A DNA stretch of 64,000 nucleotides, taken from Rhodocyclaceae bacterium (GTDB lineage: Bacteria; Pseudomonadota; Gammaproteobacteria; Burkholderiales; Rhodocyclaceae). A model generated the notes under the pieces. The model had not been told where the DNA came from. It was given only the letters and a program-made list of their open reading frames with translations, and did not search any database. Positions 53,443 to 63,312 of this stretch are shown one piece after another. The DNA lies in NCBI GenBank assembly GCA_013791905.1, contig VMSX01000006.1, positions 62,001 to 126,000 on the forward strand, in the 5' to 3' direction. How positions within the stretch are numbered: the first letter of the stretch is position 1; the number at the start of each line of letters is the position of its first letter. The position numbers and the translations under genes were made by a program.

Positions 53443-54009
53443 ATGCGCAATCTGGCCGCTATCGCCCTGCTATTGCCAACGGTCCTCGTCGGCTGCGCCA
53501 GCACAATGACCGGCCTTGACGGCGGAAGCCAGTTTTCCTGCAAGGCGCCGGATGGGGTTACCTGCTCGTCGCTCTCCGGCGTTTACGCCAACGCTGTCGC
53601 CAACAATCTGCCCGCACTCCGCAAGAGCGGTAAAGCTGATGCTGCGGAAAAAAGCGATGTCAGGCATGGCGAGATTACCGGGCGCGCTCCCGTCTCGGGT
53701 GAGCCGATTCGCACCCAACCCAAAGTCTTGCGCGTCTGGATCGCTCCCTGGGAAGATGCGGATGGCGACCTCCATGACCAATCGTTCATCTACGTGATGA
53801 CCGATCCCGGCCGCTGGAAGATCGAGCACCATCAAAAGCAGATCATCGACCGCTATCGGCCAACTTTCATTCAGGCAGGTGCACCCGCTCAGACCAAGCA
53901 GACGCCAAACGCACAGCAACACCCCGGAAACGTGACACTTCCTGGCGCGCAGTTGTCCGGCGGCGGGCAGGGTTCCGCGATGCCGCCAGGCGCAGGAGGT
54001 AATCAGTGA
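53443..54009 (+). CDS. traV: Conjugative transfer lipoprotein TraV
   Basis: 188 residues from the ATG at 53443. Lipobox VLVGCAS, then FSCKAPDGVTCSSLSGVY, the cysteine-containing TraV signature, and a low-complexity Gly/Gln-rich tail. TraV anchors the outer-membrane ring. Overlaps traC as GTGA. Confidence 0.92.
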   Translation: MRNLAAIALLLPTVLVGCASTMTGLDGGSQFSCKAPDGVTCSSLSGVYANAVANNLPALRKSGKADAAEKSDVRHGEITGRAPVSGEPIRTQPKVLRVWIAPWEDADGDLHDQSFIYVMTDPGRWKIEHHQKQIIDRYRPTFIQAGAPAQTKQTPNAQQHPGNVTLPGAQLSGGGQGSAMPPGAGGNQ

Positions 54010-56591
54010 GCCTGCTTGGCACCCTGAAAACCATCTTTTACGGTGAACGGTTTGTACCCGCCGATGCGGTGCCGCGAGCAATGCTCTCTCAACTGGCGAG
54101 TATTCCGCGCCTGACTGGCATTCTTCCCTACCTGGGATGGATGCCGGATGAACAGCTGTTCGTCCTAGATCAGGGGGCATTCGGCGAGAAGGCAGGCCAA
54201 TCGCTGGGGTTTTGTATCGAGACGGTCCCGCAGACAGGATCCAATGAGGAGATGGAGCGGGTTCTGGCCAGTCTTTTCATGTCATGCCCACCCGGAACCG
54301 GAATTCAGATCACGCTGTATGCGAGCTCACAGATTCTGCCTGTACTGAAGGACCAGGCCAACATGCTGCCGGCTGACGATGCTATTCAGACTGAAGGAGA
54401 TAGCGTCGCGTCAGTCTCGAATCGGAACAACAACATTTTCCGCGTCCTCGGTCGTCGCCGAATCGAGCATTACTTGCGTGGCACCAGTAAGTCACTTTTT
54501 CCTCATCACGTTTACCTGCTACGTAACTATCGTTGCGTGATCTCGATCACGACCTCGCTGGATCCGAAAATACCGGCCGATGTGGAGGAAGCCGTTCGGA
54601 TCAAGGAAAGCGCACATGCCACCATGCGTTCCGCGCATCTGCCGGGGTGGGACTGGCAACCCGAGCAACTGTTGAACTTCGTGAGCGACTTCTTCGATCA
54701 CGAGCGTGTCTATGGCCGCAGCGCGGACAAACCGATTGAATACGACGAGACGCAACCGCTCCGCAGCCAACTTTCCAATTACGAAGCGGCATCCTCACTG
54801 GCGGATAGTTTCCTCAAGTTTCGCAAGGCCGGAGAGAGCGAAACCGCGTTGCAGTGTTTCTCCGTGCGACAGTACCCCAAGTACTATCGGCTGGGCAACA
54901 TGGGGGCCTTGATTGGCGACTACTACCAGATGGCTCTGGCCATTCCTTGCCCGTTCCTGATCACGATGGGCGCGATCATCCAGGACTACGAATCGGCAAG
55001 AACCAAGGCTCAACTGAAGGCAGCTCGGGCGACACAGGCTGCCGGCTCGTACATGGCGCATTTTCAGCCGGACTTGCAGGATCGCAAACGCGACTGGGAC
55101 ATGGTACTGCGCGCCTTCGACAACGGACGCAACGTCGTCCAGATGTATCACCAGATCGTGTTGCTTTCGAAGGCTGAGGATGTTTCGCGCACCGAGCATG
55201 CCGTCAGGGCTGTCTGGCGTGCGCGAGGATTCGATCTGGCCAAGGATGTCTATCTGATCCACCAGGCGCTCACCGCCGCGATGCCATGTACGCTGACACC
55301 GGGGATGCAGTCGGATCTGCAAACCTTCGGCCGTGCTGGCACCAAGACGGCGGATAACGCCGTGATGACATCTCCGCTGATCGCTGAATGGAAGGGGACA
55401 CAAACACCGGTCATGACGCTCTTTGGGCGGCGAGGGCAGATCATGACCTTCGATCTTTTCGACAATACTGGCGGTAATTACAACTTTGCCGTGGCTGCCT
55501 TGTCCGGTTCGGGAAAGTCGGTTTTTGTGAATGAAATGGCATTCCGCTATCTTGGCACCGGCACCAAGGTCTGGATCATCGACGTTGGCCGCTCCTACCG
55601 GAATTTGTGCGAGATGCTGGATGGCGAGTTTATCGAGTTCTCGGATGAACGGAATAATGCGATCTGTCTGAACCCATTCTCCATGGTCGTGGATATCAAT
55701 AACGACATGGAAATGCTGCTTCCCCTGATCGCACAAATGGCAAGCCCGCGCGATCCGCTGGACAACTACAGCTACTCAGCGCTGGCAGCGGCCATCAAAC
55801 GGGTATGGGATGCCAAGGGTAAAACGGCGACTATCTCGGATGTCTATGACCTGCTGAAAACAGGGCGGCTATCTGAAGAAGGTGAACACGAGCGAGACCT
55901 GTCACGACTGGCGACAGCCTTGGAGCCTTACACCCGGCATGGCGTCTATGCCAGTTACTTTGAGGGGGAGGCGAACATCCAGTTTCACAAGAGTTTCGTG
56001 GTGCTCGAACTCGAGGAACTGAAGAGCAAAAAGGATCTGCAGGCCGTGGTGATGCAGCTGATGATGTACCGCATCACCCAGGAAATGTATCTCGATCGTT
56101 CCAAGCGCAAGCTGGTCATTATTGATGAGGCATGGGATCTGATGGGCAGCGGATCGAGCGCTGGCTTCATCGAGGCCGGTTACCGACGCGCCAGAAAGTA
56201 CGGTGGCGCGTTCGGCACAATCACCCAGTCCGTCGAGGACTACTACAAGAACGATGCCACCAAGGCAGCGATCCAGAACGCCGACTGGCTGTTCTTGTTG
56301 CGACAGAAGCCGGAAAGCATTGATCGCCTCGGCAAGGAAGGCAAGCTGCACGTCGATGAGTGGATGAAGCGTCAGTTGTCATCCGTCAGTACCGAACACG
56401 GGCATTACTCGGAAATCTATGTCCATGGCCCGATGGGATCCGGCGTCGGGCGGCTGATCCTCGATCCCTTTTCGATGTTGCTTTACTCGACGCGAGCGGA
56501 AGACTTTCAGTCCATCAAAGAGCTGACTGACCAGGGAATGTCCGTCGTTGAGGCAATCGACACCATCCTGAAGCAAAGGAGCATGCATTGA
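54006..56591 (+). CDS. traC: Type IV secretion ATPase TraC (VirB4-like)
   Basis: 861 residues, GTG start. Walker A LSGSGKSVFVNEM (about 498-510), Walker B RKLVIIDEAWDLMGSG (about 701-716) and TITQSVEDYY. It powers pilus assembly. Length is typical. It overlaps trbI at a TTGA junction. Confidence 0.95.
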   Translation: MSLLGTLKTIFYGERFVPADAVPRAMLSQLASIPRLTGILPYLGWMPDEQLFVLDQGAFGEKAGQSLGFCIETVPQTGSNEEMERVLASLFMSCPPGTGIQITLYASSQILPVLKDQANMLPADDAIQTEGDSVASVSNRNNNIFRVLGRRRIEHYLRGTSKSLFPHHVYLLRNYRCVISITTSLDPKIPADVEEAVRIKESAHATMRSAHLPGWDWQPEQLLNFVSDFFDHERVYGRSADKPIEYDETQPLRSQLSNYEAASSLADSFLKFRKAGESETALQCFSVRQYPKYYRLGNMGALIGDYYQMALAIPCPFLITMGAIIQDYESARTKAQLKAARATQAAGSYMAHFQPDLQDRKRDWDMVLRAFDNGRNVVQMYHQIVLLSKAEDVSRTEHAVRAVWRARGFDLAKDVYLIHQALTAAMPCTLTPGMQSDLQTFGRAGTKTADNAVMTSPLIAEWKGTQTPVMTLFGRRGQIMTFDLFDNTGGNYNFAVAALSGSGKSVFVNEMAFRYLGTGTKVWIIDVGRSYRNLCEMLDGEFIEFSDERNNAICLNPFSMVVDINNDMEMLLPLIAQMASPRDPLDNYSYSALAAAIKRVWDAKGKTATISDVYDLLKTGRLSEEGEHERDLSRLATALEPYTRHGVYASYFEGEANIQFHKSFVVLELEELKSKKDLQAVVMQLMMYRITQEMYLDRSKRKLVIIDEAWDLMGSGSSAGFIEAGYRRARKYGGAFGTITQSVEDYYKNDATKAAIQNADWLFLLRQKPESIDRLGKEGKLHVDEWMKRQLSSVSTEHGHYSEIYVHGPMGSGVGRLILDPFSMLLYSTRAEDFQSIKELTDQGMSVVEAIDTILKQRSMH

Positions 56592-56956
56592 AAGCGCACG
56601 TCATCACCTGGGCTGTCTCGGTTCTGTCTGCTGCCTTGGTTGGATGGGCATGGCTCTACACGCATCCAGCCCCGCGAATCGTCCGGGTGGACATGGGCGG
56701 CATGTTTGAAGAGCAGAAGAAAAGTCTGGCCGAGAAGATCAAACCCGGTATGTCGGAACAAGAGCAAAAGGCGATCTTTCAGTCGGCCGGGACGTACGCG
56801 ACCAGGGTGGAAGGTGCCTTGACGGTGCTGTCGAAGGAATGCGGATGCGCTGTCATGAATTCGGCGGCGATCCTGCGCCTGCCGCCCGAAGCCAACGCGA
56901 CAGGGATTCCCGATCTGACGCCCAGACTGCGCGAACTGGTAGGCCAGCCCGGATGA
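56588..56956 (+). CDS. trbI: TrbI-like transfer protein
   Basis: 122 residues, TTG start overlapping the traC stop. One N-terminal membrane helix, then a periplasmic helix-rich region with SKECGCAVMNSAAIL. This fits TrbI of F-type systems (pilus retraction/assembly). Confidence 0.75.
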   Translation: MKAHVITWAVSVLSAALVGWAWLYTHPAPRIVRVDMGGMFEEQKKSLAEKIKPGMSEQEQKAIFQSAGTYATRVEGALTVLSKECGCAVMNSAAILRLPPEANATGIPDLTPRLRELVGQPG

Positions 56957-57765
56957 TGCGTCGGGTATTCCTGCAGGGGTTGCTGGCCACAATGTCAATC
57001 GGCACCGCCTTGGCGAGTCCCAAAGGAACTGCAGGGCTTGACTACCCGTCGGCCTGGATGTGCGATCAGTTCAAGTTCAACTGGTATTGCGATGTTGAAC
57101 CGGTACCCCCCGACGAGCAGCAATCGAGGCCAATCGAAGCACGAAAGGCAAAAACACGGGAAGAAGATGCATTGGAGCGTCTGGAAGCATGGCAAAGAGA
57201 TCTCAAGGCAAAACGCGCGATTTCCATTCTGGAGCCGACACCGGAAAACGTGAAGGCCTACATTGAAGCTCAGGAGCAGCTCACGCAAACCGCCTCGTTG
57301 TATTCGGATGTGTGGCGGCGGGTGGTCTGGCAAAACCCTGAGCTGAATTACGAGCTGAAGCGGCCGGCGAATAATGCGGCGATCTCGACCTACACCAGCA
57401 ATCGCAAGTCGGCAGAAAAGAGGACGCTGGACGAACTTAACAAGGAGTGGGGCATCTTCTTTTTCTTTCGCTCCGATTGCCCGTACTGCCACCGGATATC
57501 TCCCACACTCAAATTTCTGAGTGATACCTATGGCATCACCGTATTTCCTGTCAGCGTGGATGGTGGGGTGTTACCCGAATTCCCGAATCCGCAACGCGAC
57601 AATGGCATGGTGGAGAAACTCGGGATTCACCAGGTGCCCATGCTGGTTCTAGGCAACATCAAAGACAAGCGGCTTATACCGCTCAGTTCTGGTGTGATAT
57701 CGGCTCAGGATGTTATTGAACGAATCTACGTGCTGACCAGCACGCGCCCGGGCGAACTCTACTGA
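56953..57765 (+). CDS. traF: Conjugative transfer protein TraF (thioredoxin-like)
   Basis: About 270 residues from ATG 56953 (or 56956), overlapping the trbI stop. Signal peptide, then a thioredoxin fold with FFFRSDCPYCHRISPTL, so unlike F-plasmid TraF it keeps a CxxC pair. It acts in pilus assembly. It follows trbI directly, with no traW, traU or trbC between. Confidence 0.9.
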   Translation: MMRRVFLQGLLATMSIGTALASPKGTAGLDYPSAWMCDQFKFNWYCDVEPVPPDEQQSRPIEARKAKTREEDALERLEAWQRDLKAKRAISILEPTPENVKAYIEAQEQLTQTASLYSDVWRRVVWQNPELNYELKRPANNAAISTYTSNRKSAEKRTLDELNKEWGIFFFFRSDCPYCHRISPTLKFLSDTYGITVFPVSVDGGVLPEFPNPQRDNGMVEKLGIHQVPMLVLGNIKDKRLIPLSSGVISAQDVIERIYVLTSTRPGELY

Positions 57766-57788
57766 TTGCGATAGATAAGAGGGTTGTC

Positions 57789-59213
57789 ATGCTCAAAAAA
57801 CGATTTCTGGCCGGGATTCTGACCATCACGTTCAGCACTTCCTCAACGGCCAGCATTCAATCTCAGATGCAGGGCTGGTTTAACGAGATGGGGGCCTATG
57901 GAAATGTGACGGGCGCGCAGGTCATCAGCGGACAAACCGGAACGGTTTATACCGGTGGCAGCATGTACATGCGTACGCCGATCCGCAATTACCAGATGGC
58001 CTCGATTGCTCCTCCGTCAATTCGTGCGGGGTGCGGTGGTATCGACCTATTTGCCGGATCCTTTTCATTCATCAACTCTGAGCAACTGACGGCGTTGCTG
58101 CGCAACATCGCAAACAATGCCGTTGGATATGCCTTCATGATGGCGGTCAAGTCAGTTTCTCCCGATCTGGCGGACCTGCTTCAGTACCTCCAGGATCAGG
58201 CGTCGAAAATCAACGGAATGAACATGAATTCATGCCAGATGGCCGAAGGCATCGTGACAGCCACCCTGGGGCCGATGCTCTCCGACAAGAAAGAACAAGC
58301 GAACGCTCAGGGAACCGGATCCCTTTTGTCGAATCTGTGGCCGGACAGTTTTCAGTCATTTGACAGCTGGCGTCAGGACAAAACCGCCAAGAAGCAGGCT
58401 CGCCAGCAGGCCTCAAATGCGGATGCAAACCTGAAGGAGGTTCTCGAACCGGGCAATGTCGTCTGGAAAGCCCTGCAAAAGACCGATACCCCCGACGAGC
58501 TCAAGGAGCTGATGATGAGCATGGTTGGGACGATCATCATCATCCCGCCTGGTGGCACTGGAAACGAAAACGGTGATAAACCGCTTTGGCGCTATGTCGG
58601 TCCGACTGGCATCAAGTTCAGTGATTTTGTCGGCAATCCAGAAACGCAGACCAAGAATGATGTCACCTTGCTCAAGTGTGGCACCGACTTAGATTGCATG
58701 AACCCGTCAGCAGTCCCCAATCAGTCGGTTTCATCCTTGTCATGGCATGTCCGGCAGACGATGGAGAAAGCCACGAGCAACATCCAGAGTCGCCAAGGGC
58801 AGAGCTTCAGCGGGATCGACTACGCGGTGTACATGAACTCGGCGATTCCCGTCTGGCGTCTGGCCAACGTGGCCGCCATGAGTCGGGGTGGTCCTGTTCT
58901 GCTGACCAACAATTACGCACAGACCGTCGCGGTAGAGCTTGCCTACAACTGGTTCAACGAAATGGTACGCACACTTCAGAAGGCGCTTGCCAACAACTCC
59001 GCAGCACAGTCGCAGGACATCGTACAGGCAAGCGCAAGCCTGAATGAGCAGATTGCCAGTGTTCGCCAGCTGGCTGCCTCCGAATACATGGCGAAGTTCC
59101 AGCAGGCGGTAGCCATGGCCGAGTTGCAGAAAACCACGCAGTGGCTGCACGAAACCATGCTTCGGTCGATGCCAGCAGATGTGCAGAAATCGCTGCTCGC
59201 TTTCAATCGCTAG
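57789..59213 (+). CDS. traH: Conjugative transfer protein TraH
   Basis: 474 residues with a signal peptide. The TraH core includes IRAGCGGIDLFAGSFSFIN, LLRNIANNAVGYAF and a C-terminal coiled coil (QASASLNEQIASVRQLAASEYMAKF). TraH is an outer-membrane-associated pilus assembly protein. Confidence 0.93.
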   Translation: MLKKRFLAGILTITFSTSSTASIQSQMQGWFNEMGAYGNVTGAQVISGQTGTVYTGGSMYMRTPIRNYQMASIAPPSIRAGCGGIDLFAGSFSFINSEQLTALLRNIANNAVGYAFMMAVKSVSPDLADLLQYLQDQASKINGMNMNSCQMAEGIVTATLGPMLSDKKEQANAQGTGSLLSNLWPDSFQSFDSWRQDKTAKKQARQQASNADANLKEVLEPGNVVWKALQKTDTPDELKELMMSMVGTIIIIPPGGTGNENGDKPLWRYVGPTGIKFSDFVGNPETQTKNDVTLLKCGTDLDCMNPSAVPNQSVSSLSWHVRQTMEKATSNIQSRQGQSFSGIDYAVYMNSAIPVWRLANVAAMSRGGPVLLTNNYAQTVAVELAYNWFNEMVRTLQKALANNSAAQSQDIVQASASLNEQIASVRQLAASEYMAKFQQAVAMAELQKTTQWLHETMLRSMPADVQKSLLAFNR

Positions 59214-59246
59214 ATTTTCCGCTGGGCAGCCAATGAATCGGGACAG

Positions 59247-62200
59247 GTGTCATCGGTGAACTTCGAGATCTACGCGTACTGGAACACGCTGGAGCTGGTC
59301 AACGTGTTCAATGCGATTGCCGCCATAACCGGCAGCGGTGATTTCAATGGCCTGTTGCGTACGCTGGCCCTCGTGATGATCATCGGCTTGGTGTTGGCGG
59401 TTCTGGCCGGTAAAAGCAAACAGGAAGACTTCTGGCGCTGGGTCATCATGCTGGCATTGATGCATGGCATGCTGCTGGTACCCAAGAGCAATGTGATGAT
59501 CGTTGATCGCACCGGCACAAATCCCGCCCAGGTGGTCGCAAATGTTCCGATTGGCCTCGCGGCTTTGGCTCACGGAACGAGCAAGATTGGCGACTGGCTG
59601 ACGACTGCATTCGAGACCGTATTTTCGTTGCCGGATGATGTGCAACTTCGAAAAACCGGAACGCTGTTCGGTCACCGGGTCATGCTCGAGCGGTTGGGCA
59701 CCCAGTTTGCCAGCCCGATTCTGATGCGCAATCTCGACGAGTTCTATCGTGAATGCGTCATCCCGGATGTCGCTACCGGAGTGATCAACCCGGACAACCT
59801 GGCAAAGTCGGAAAACATCTGGCAGGTCTTCGCCAATACCAATCCTGGCCTTCTGGTCACGATTGCCGACTATGCGGATCCATCCGTGACAAACACGGTC
59901 AGTTGCCCTTCTGCCTATACTGCCCTGACAACCCAGATCAATACCGACTCGAATGTCGTGCTGGGACTCAGGGCGCAGGGTTTGTATCCGGAAATGTCGC
60001 TTGCAACCGCCAGGGCATCATTGGCCAACGCACTGACCAGTACGCAGCAGTTCTTTGCGCCATCGGCATCGGCTACACCCGTACTCGACCAGATCAAGCA
60101 AGGGGCGATGTGCAACTACATCATCGATGCGCCGGCGCGAGTCGCAGCTCAAATGGGGGACGCCGCCCAGGTGCAGCAGGCGACCGCAACGGCGGCAGGG
60201 ATTCGCAGCTACAAGGGCACCACATCCACGGCCTATTCGGTCGCAATGAGCGGCATGCCGAAGTTCAGGAATGCGATCGAGATGATGGCCTATGCTGTCT
60301 TTCCGATTGTCGTCATCATGATCGTTGTCGCTGGCCAGCATGCCGGGACCTTCTTGAAAGGCTATCTGGGGACGTTGCTATGGGTTCAGCTTTGGCCTCC
60401 GCTGTATGCCGTCATGAACTACATGATGAACATCAAGGGAAAGAGCGCCATCAGTTCAATGGTTGCCGCAAATTCGGACACCTACCTGTCCTGCAATCTG
60501 ACCAACTGGCTCGGATCAACGGCAATCGACGATATGAACGTAGCGGCGTATCTGACCCTGTCGATTCCTGTTATTGCGTGGGGCCTGGTTCAGGGAACAC
60601 TCAGTGCCGCATCTTCGGCAATCACCTCATCGTCGCAGGGTGCCGGGGCATCTGGAGGCCGGTTCCTCGATAACACGGTCAGAAGTGATCAGATTACCGC
60701 TGGCCAGTACAACATGGCACCGACCGTCCGAACCGGGGCCGCTGTGCGGACCGATGTCGGCCAAAGCGGCGTCAGTACAACCACCTTTGGCGATGGCACA
60801 ACAGCGGTGGATGCCTCTGCCATGCAGCACAAGATGAACCTCAAACTCAATACCGGAACGCGAATATCCGGCGCGCTGCAACAGCAATCGGAGGTTGCAG
60901 AAACGGCAGCAGTGGGGAATGTCGTCTCCGCAGCTTCAGCAACTGCAGCAGCGATTCAGCAGTCCGCCGATTTTGCACGCATGCATTCAAAGGGTGATCA
61001 GGCTGGATCCCGCTCTGGTATCAGTGACCAATCTGGTTTCACACAGGCTGTGAGCCAGGCTCAAAAGAGCATCGATAGCTTTGCCAGCAAACATGGATTG
61101 GATCAATCCCAGTCAGCCAGGATCCTTGGTATGGCTGAAATTGCAGCACAGAATCCCAAAGCGCTTGATCTGGTGTCGCCGGTCAGCGTCAAAGCGGCAG
61201 CTCAAGTGGCTGGAACCTCGGAGGCGACCGCAAAGCAGTTGCTCGAAGCTGCGAAAAGCCACGCCAAGGAATCTGGATTTTCTGAATCAGTCGACAAGGT
61301 ACGGCGTGCGTCACAGGAATCTTCGTTCAGTTCATCCGATGAATCGAGCAAGCGCGCCATGGAGGGAGTTCGCGCAAACCTCGATCGATCCGAACAGCAC
61401 ATGGATCAGGCCTCAGCAAGCCACCAGAAATCAGTCGCTTTGAAGGAAGCCGCATCGCGGGCACGCGAGAACTCGGGCGCATGGGACACCGGAATGCTTC
61501 GGCAGTTTTCGGACTGGATGGGGAGCCAGCGTAACAATCAGGATCTTCTTGGGCGAAACTTCGATGCCGGAACCGTTGCCCAGATGGCCGAAAAGAATCC
61601 TGAGCTCCTGACGCCTTTCGTCGAGCGTTTCTTCAAGGAGCGTATTGAACCAAACCTGTCATCTGGCGTGGGCGAGGTCAAGACGGCAGGGGACGTGCAA
61701 GCCCTGTTCAACCAAGGCAAGGCGGGAATTCCCTCGGCTGGGGACATTGCAGGAAGGGGCGGGGAGTGGCTTGGCCAGGTCAAAGGAGCAGCTGCTGGTG
61801 CCGGTGTTGATCCGAATATAGGTGTCACAAGCGATCTGCCTCAACAGGTTGCTGCTTCTCAAGCACACGCTCACCAGAACATACTCGCAGGGATGGCGGC
61901 GGTTGAAGGCCAAGGCCGGCCGCTTGAGCAAAAAGTTACGAATCAGACCGCTCCAGGTTCGCAGGCACTCCTAGGGCTGGCTGCAACGAATGCGGTTGGG
62001 CAGGTGATGCCTGACGGTGTGTCGCGATCAATGATGGAGAAGCTTCCCGGCGTCAATACAAGCGTTGGAACGCCGGGATCGGCGGTTGCAGAAGCGGCGG
62101 CAGATCGAGCTCAGGCTGGTCAGTCGCGCGATCCTGTGCTGCAGACGGCCGTACAAGGTGCTGGCAGGGTCAATGATGCCTTGGATAAAACGCTTGCGTA

Positions 62201-62465
62201 TGGTGAATTGAAAGCCAGTGAAGTGATGGGGGCGCAGCAGCCCCAAGCGTTGAGTATGACGATACCTTCAGCGGGTGTGACCGAGGTCAAGACGGCAGGG
62301 GAGTCCGGTGATGTGCTGAGTGACGCATGGGCACTCGGGGAATCAAAGGTGGGAAGTCTCTTTGGTACCCAGTCGAAGCCCGGACTACCTGCGTCAGGGG
62401 AGAGCAGTGCATCTGGAGCGAATTCGAGTGGCAGCGGTGAAACTCCGCCACCAAGCACTCGCTAG
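59247..62465 (+). CDS. traG: Conjugative transfer protein TraG
   Basis: 1072 residues, GTG start (another GTG at 59256). The N-terminal half is membrane-embedded (VNFEIYAYWN, ALVMIIGLVLAVLAG, AVFPIVVIMIVVAG, LWVQLWPPLYAVMNYM). The C-terminal half is a long Ala/Ser/Gln-rich periplasmic domain. TraG is needed for pilus assembly, mating-pair stabilisation and, in F and SXT elements, entry exclusion. Confidence 0.93.
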   Translation: MSSVNFEIYAYWNTLELVNVFNAIAAITGSGDFNGLLRTLALVMIIGLVLAVLAGKSKQEDFWRWVIMLALMHGMLLVPKSNVMIVDRTGTNPAQVVANVPIGLAALAHGTSKIGDWLTTAFETVFSLPDDVQLRKTGTLFGHRVMLERLGTQFASPILMRNLDEFYRECVIPDVATGVINPDNLAKSENIWQVFANTNPGLLVTIADYADPSVTNTVSCPSAYTALTTQINTDSNVVLGLRAQGLYPEMSLATARASLANALTSTQQFFAPSASATPVLDQIKQGAMCNYIIDAPARVAAQMGDAAQVQQATATAAGIRSYKGTTSTAYSVAMSGMPKFRNAIEMMAYAVFPIVVIMIVVAGQHAGTFLKGYLGTLLWVQLWPPLYAVMNYMMNIKGKSAISSMVAANSDTYLSCNLTNWLGSTAIDDMNVAAYLTLSIPVIAWGLVQGTLSAASSAITSSSQGAGASGGRFLDNTVRSDQITAGQYNMAPTVRTGAAVRTDVGQSGVSTTTFGDGTTAVDASAMQHKMNLKLNTGTRISGALQQQSEVAETAAVGNVVSAASATAAAIQQSADFARMHSKGDQAGSRSGISDQSGFTQAVSQAQKSIDSFASKHGLDQSQSARILGMAEIAAQNPKALDLVSPVSVKAAAQVAGTSEATAKQLLEAAKSHAKESGFSESVDKVRRASQESSFSSSDESSKRAMEGVRANLDRSEQHMDQASASHQKSVALKEAASRARENSGAWDTGMLRQFSDWMGSQRNNQDLLGRNFDAGTVAQMAEKNPELLTPFVERFFKERIEPNLSSGVGEVKTAGDVQALFNQGKAGIPSAGDIAGRGGEWLGQVKGAAAGAGVDPNIGVTSDLPQQVAASQAHAHQNILAGMAAVEGQGRPLEQKVTNQTAPGSQALLGLAATNAVGQVMPDGVSRSMMEKLPGVNTSVGTPGSAVAEAAADRAQAGQSRDPVLQTAVQGAGRVNDALDKTLAYGELKASEVMGAQQPQALSMTIPSAGVTEVKTAGESGDVLSDAWALGESKVGSLFGTQSKPGLPASGESSASGANSSGSGETPPPSTR

Positions 62466-62469
62466 ATGC

Positions 62470-62895
62470 TCAAGAATGATTACCGGGCCAAAGGGTGTTG
62501 CTGGGGTTGGAGAGATCATCGGATGGGAACAGGCCGCTGTTGTTCGTGGGCCCCATCACCATTTGAGGATGTTGCTGCGCCACCCTGCCAGATAAGGCTG
62601 AAGACTCTTCACCCGCAAACATTCTCATGGGCATGAGCTTGAGGACCATCACGACGAACGGCGTTAGGAGGCAAACAATCAACCCAAGTTTCCCCGATTC
62701 CCTGTCTCCGGATATCAGCGACTCCGGGAAGAGGGCCGTGAGTGCAAAAAGGAAAACGGAAAGCGCCAACTTATTAAACCCACAGGAAATCTCGTTCCTG
62801 GCAAAGCAGCCAAAAGACAGAAGCCCAAATCTGATGGCGAAAAAGGCAAGTACGAGGTTCCCGAATACCGCGAGCCAGAAGAGCATGTATTCCAT
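62470..62895 (-). CDS. Small membrane protein next to traG, possible entry-exclusion factor
   Basis: 141 residues with about three membrane helices (4-28, 44-58 and 70-92) and a polar C-terminal tail. It is convergent with traG, ending four bases after it. In SXT/R391 the Eex inner-membrane protein of similar size is encoded next to traG. The opposite orientation differs, so the role is only suggested. Confidence 0.45.
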   Translation of the reverse strand: MEYMLFWLAVFGNLVLAFFAIRFGLLSFGCFARNEISCGFNKLALSVFLFALTALFPESLISGDRESGKLGLIVCLLTPFVVMVLKLMPMRMFAGEESSALSGRVAQQHPQMVMGPTNNSGLFPSDDLSNPSNTLWPGNHS

Positions 62896-63051
62896 ATTGT
62901 TGTTGATTTGCAGTATCCTAAAGTGTAGTTACACAGTAATCACGTAATGCGGGTTTGTCAAGCGGGGTGAAGAGCATGGTGGCTATGGCGACAGTTGCTG
63001 GTCACGTCACCATCCTGCAGACAAGTGATTGCGATACTTTCAGGATGCGCC

Positions 63052-63306
63052 ATGAAATTACGTCGTATAGGCAACTCGCTTGGGACTACGTTCGGCAAAG
63101 CATTGTTGGAACGGGCGGGATTCAAAGAAGATGACCAACTGGATATCCAGGCAGTTCCGGGTGAGATACAGATTCGGAGGGCAAGTAATCGGCTGGTGGT
63201 TGAGCTGACCCAGTCCGAAGCCAATGCGCTGGCAGAGGGCAATACAAAATCACGTGCATGGAAATCCGCCATGGAAAAAGTGAGGATGAAGGCAAGGGTT
63301 CAATAA
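63052..63306 (+). CDS. AbrB/MazE-type antitoxin
   Basis: 84 residues from the ATG at 63052. The swapped-hairpin AbrB fold is recognisable in MKLRRIGNSLGTTFGKALLERAGFKEDDQLDIQ, with a helical C terminus. The following gene begins six bases later but does not look like a MazF toxin, so the pair is atypical or the antitoxin is solitary. Confidence 0.75.
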   Translation: MKLRRIGNSLGTTFGKALLERAGFKEDDQLDIQAVPGEIQIRRASNRLVVELTQSEANALAEGNTKSRAWKSAMEKVRMKARVQ

Positions 63307-63312
63307 ATACGT

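Noticed and set aside
62590-62947. A plus-strand 106-codon ORF opposite the small membrane protein
   Set aside because: It is the antisense shadow of a protein with clear membrane helices.
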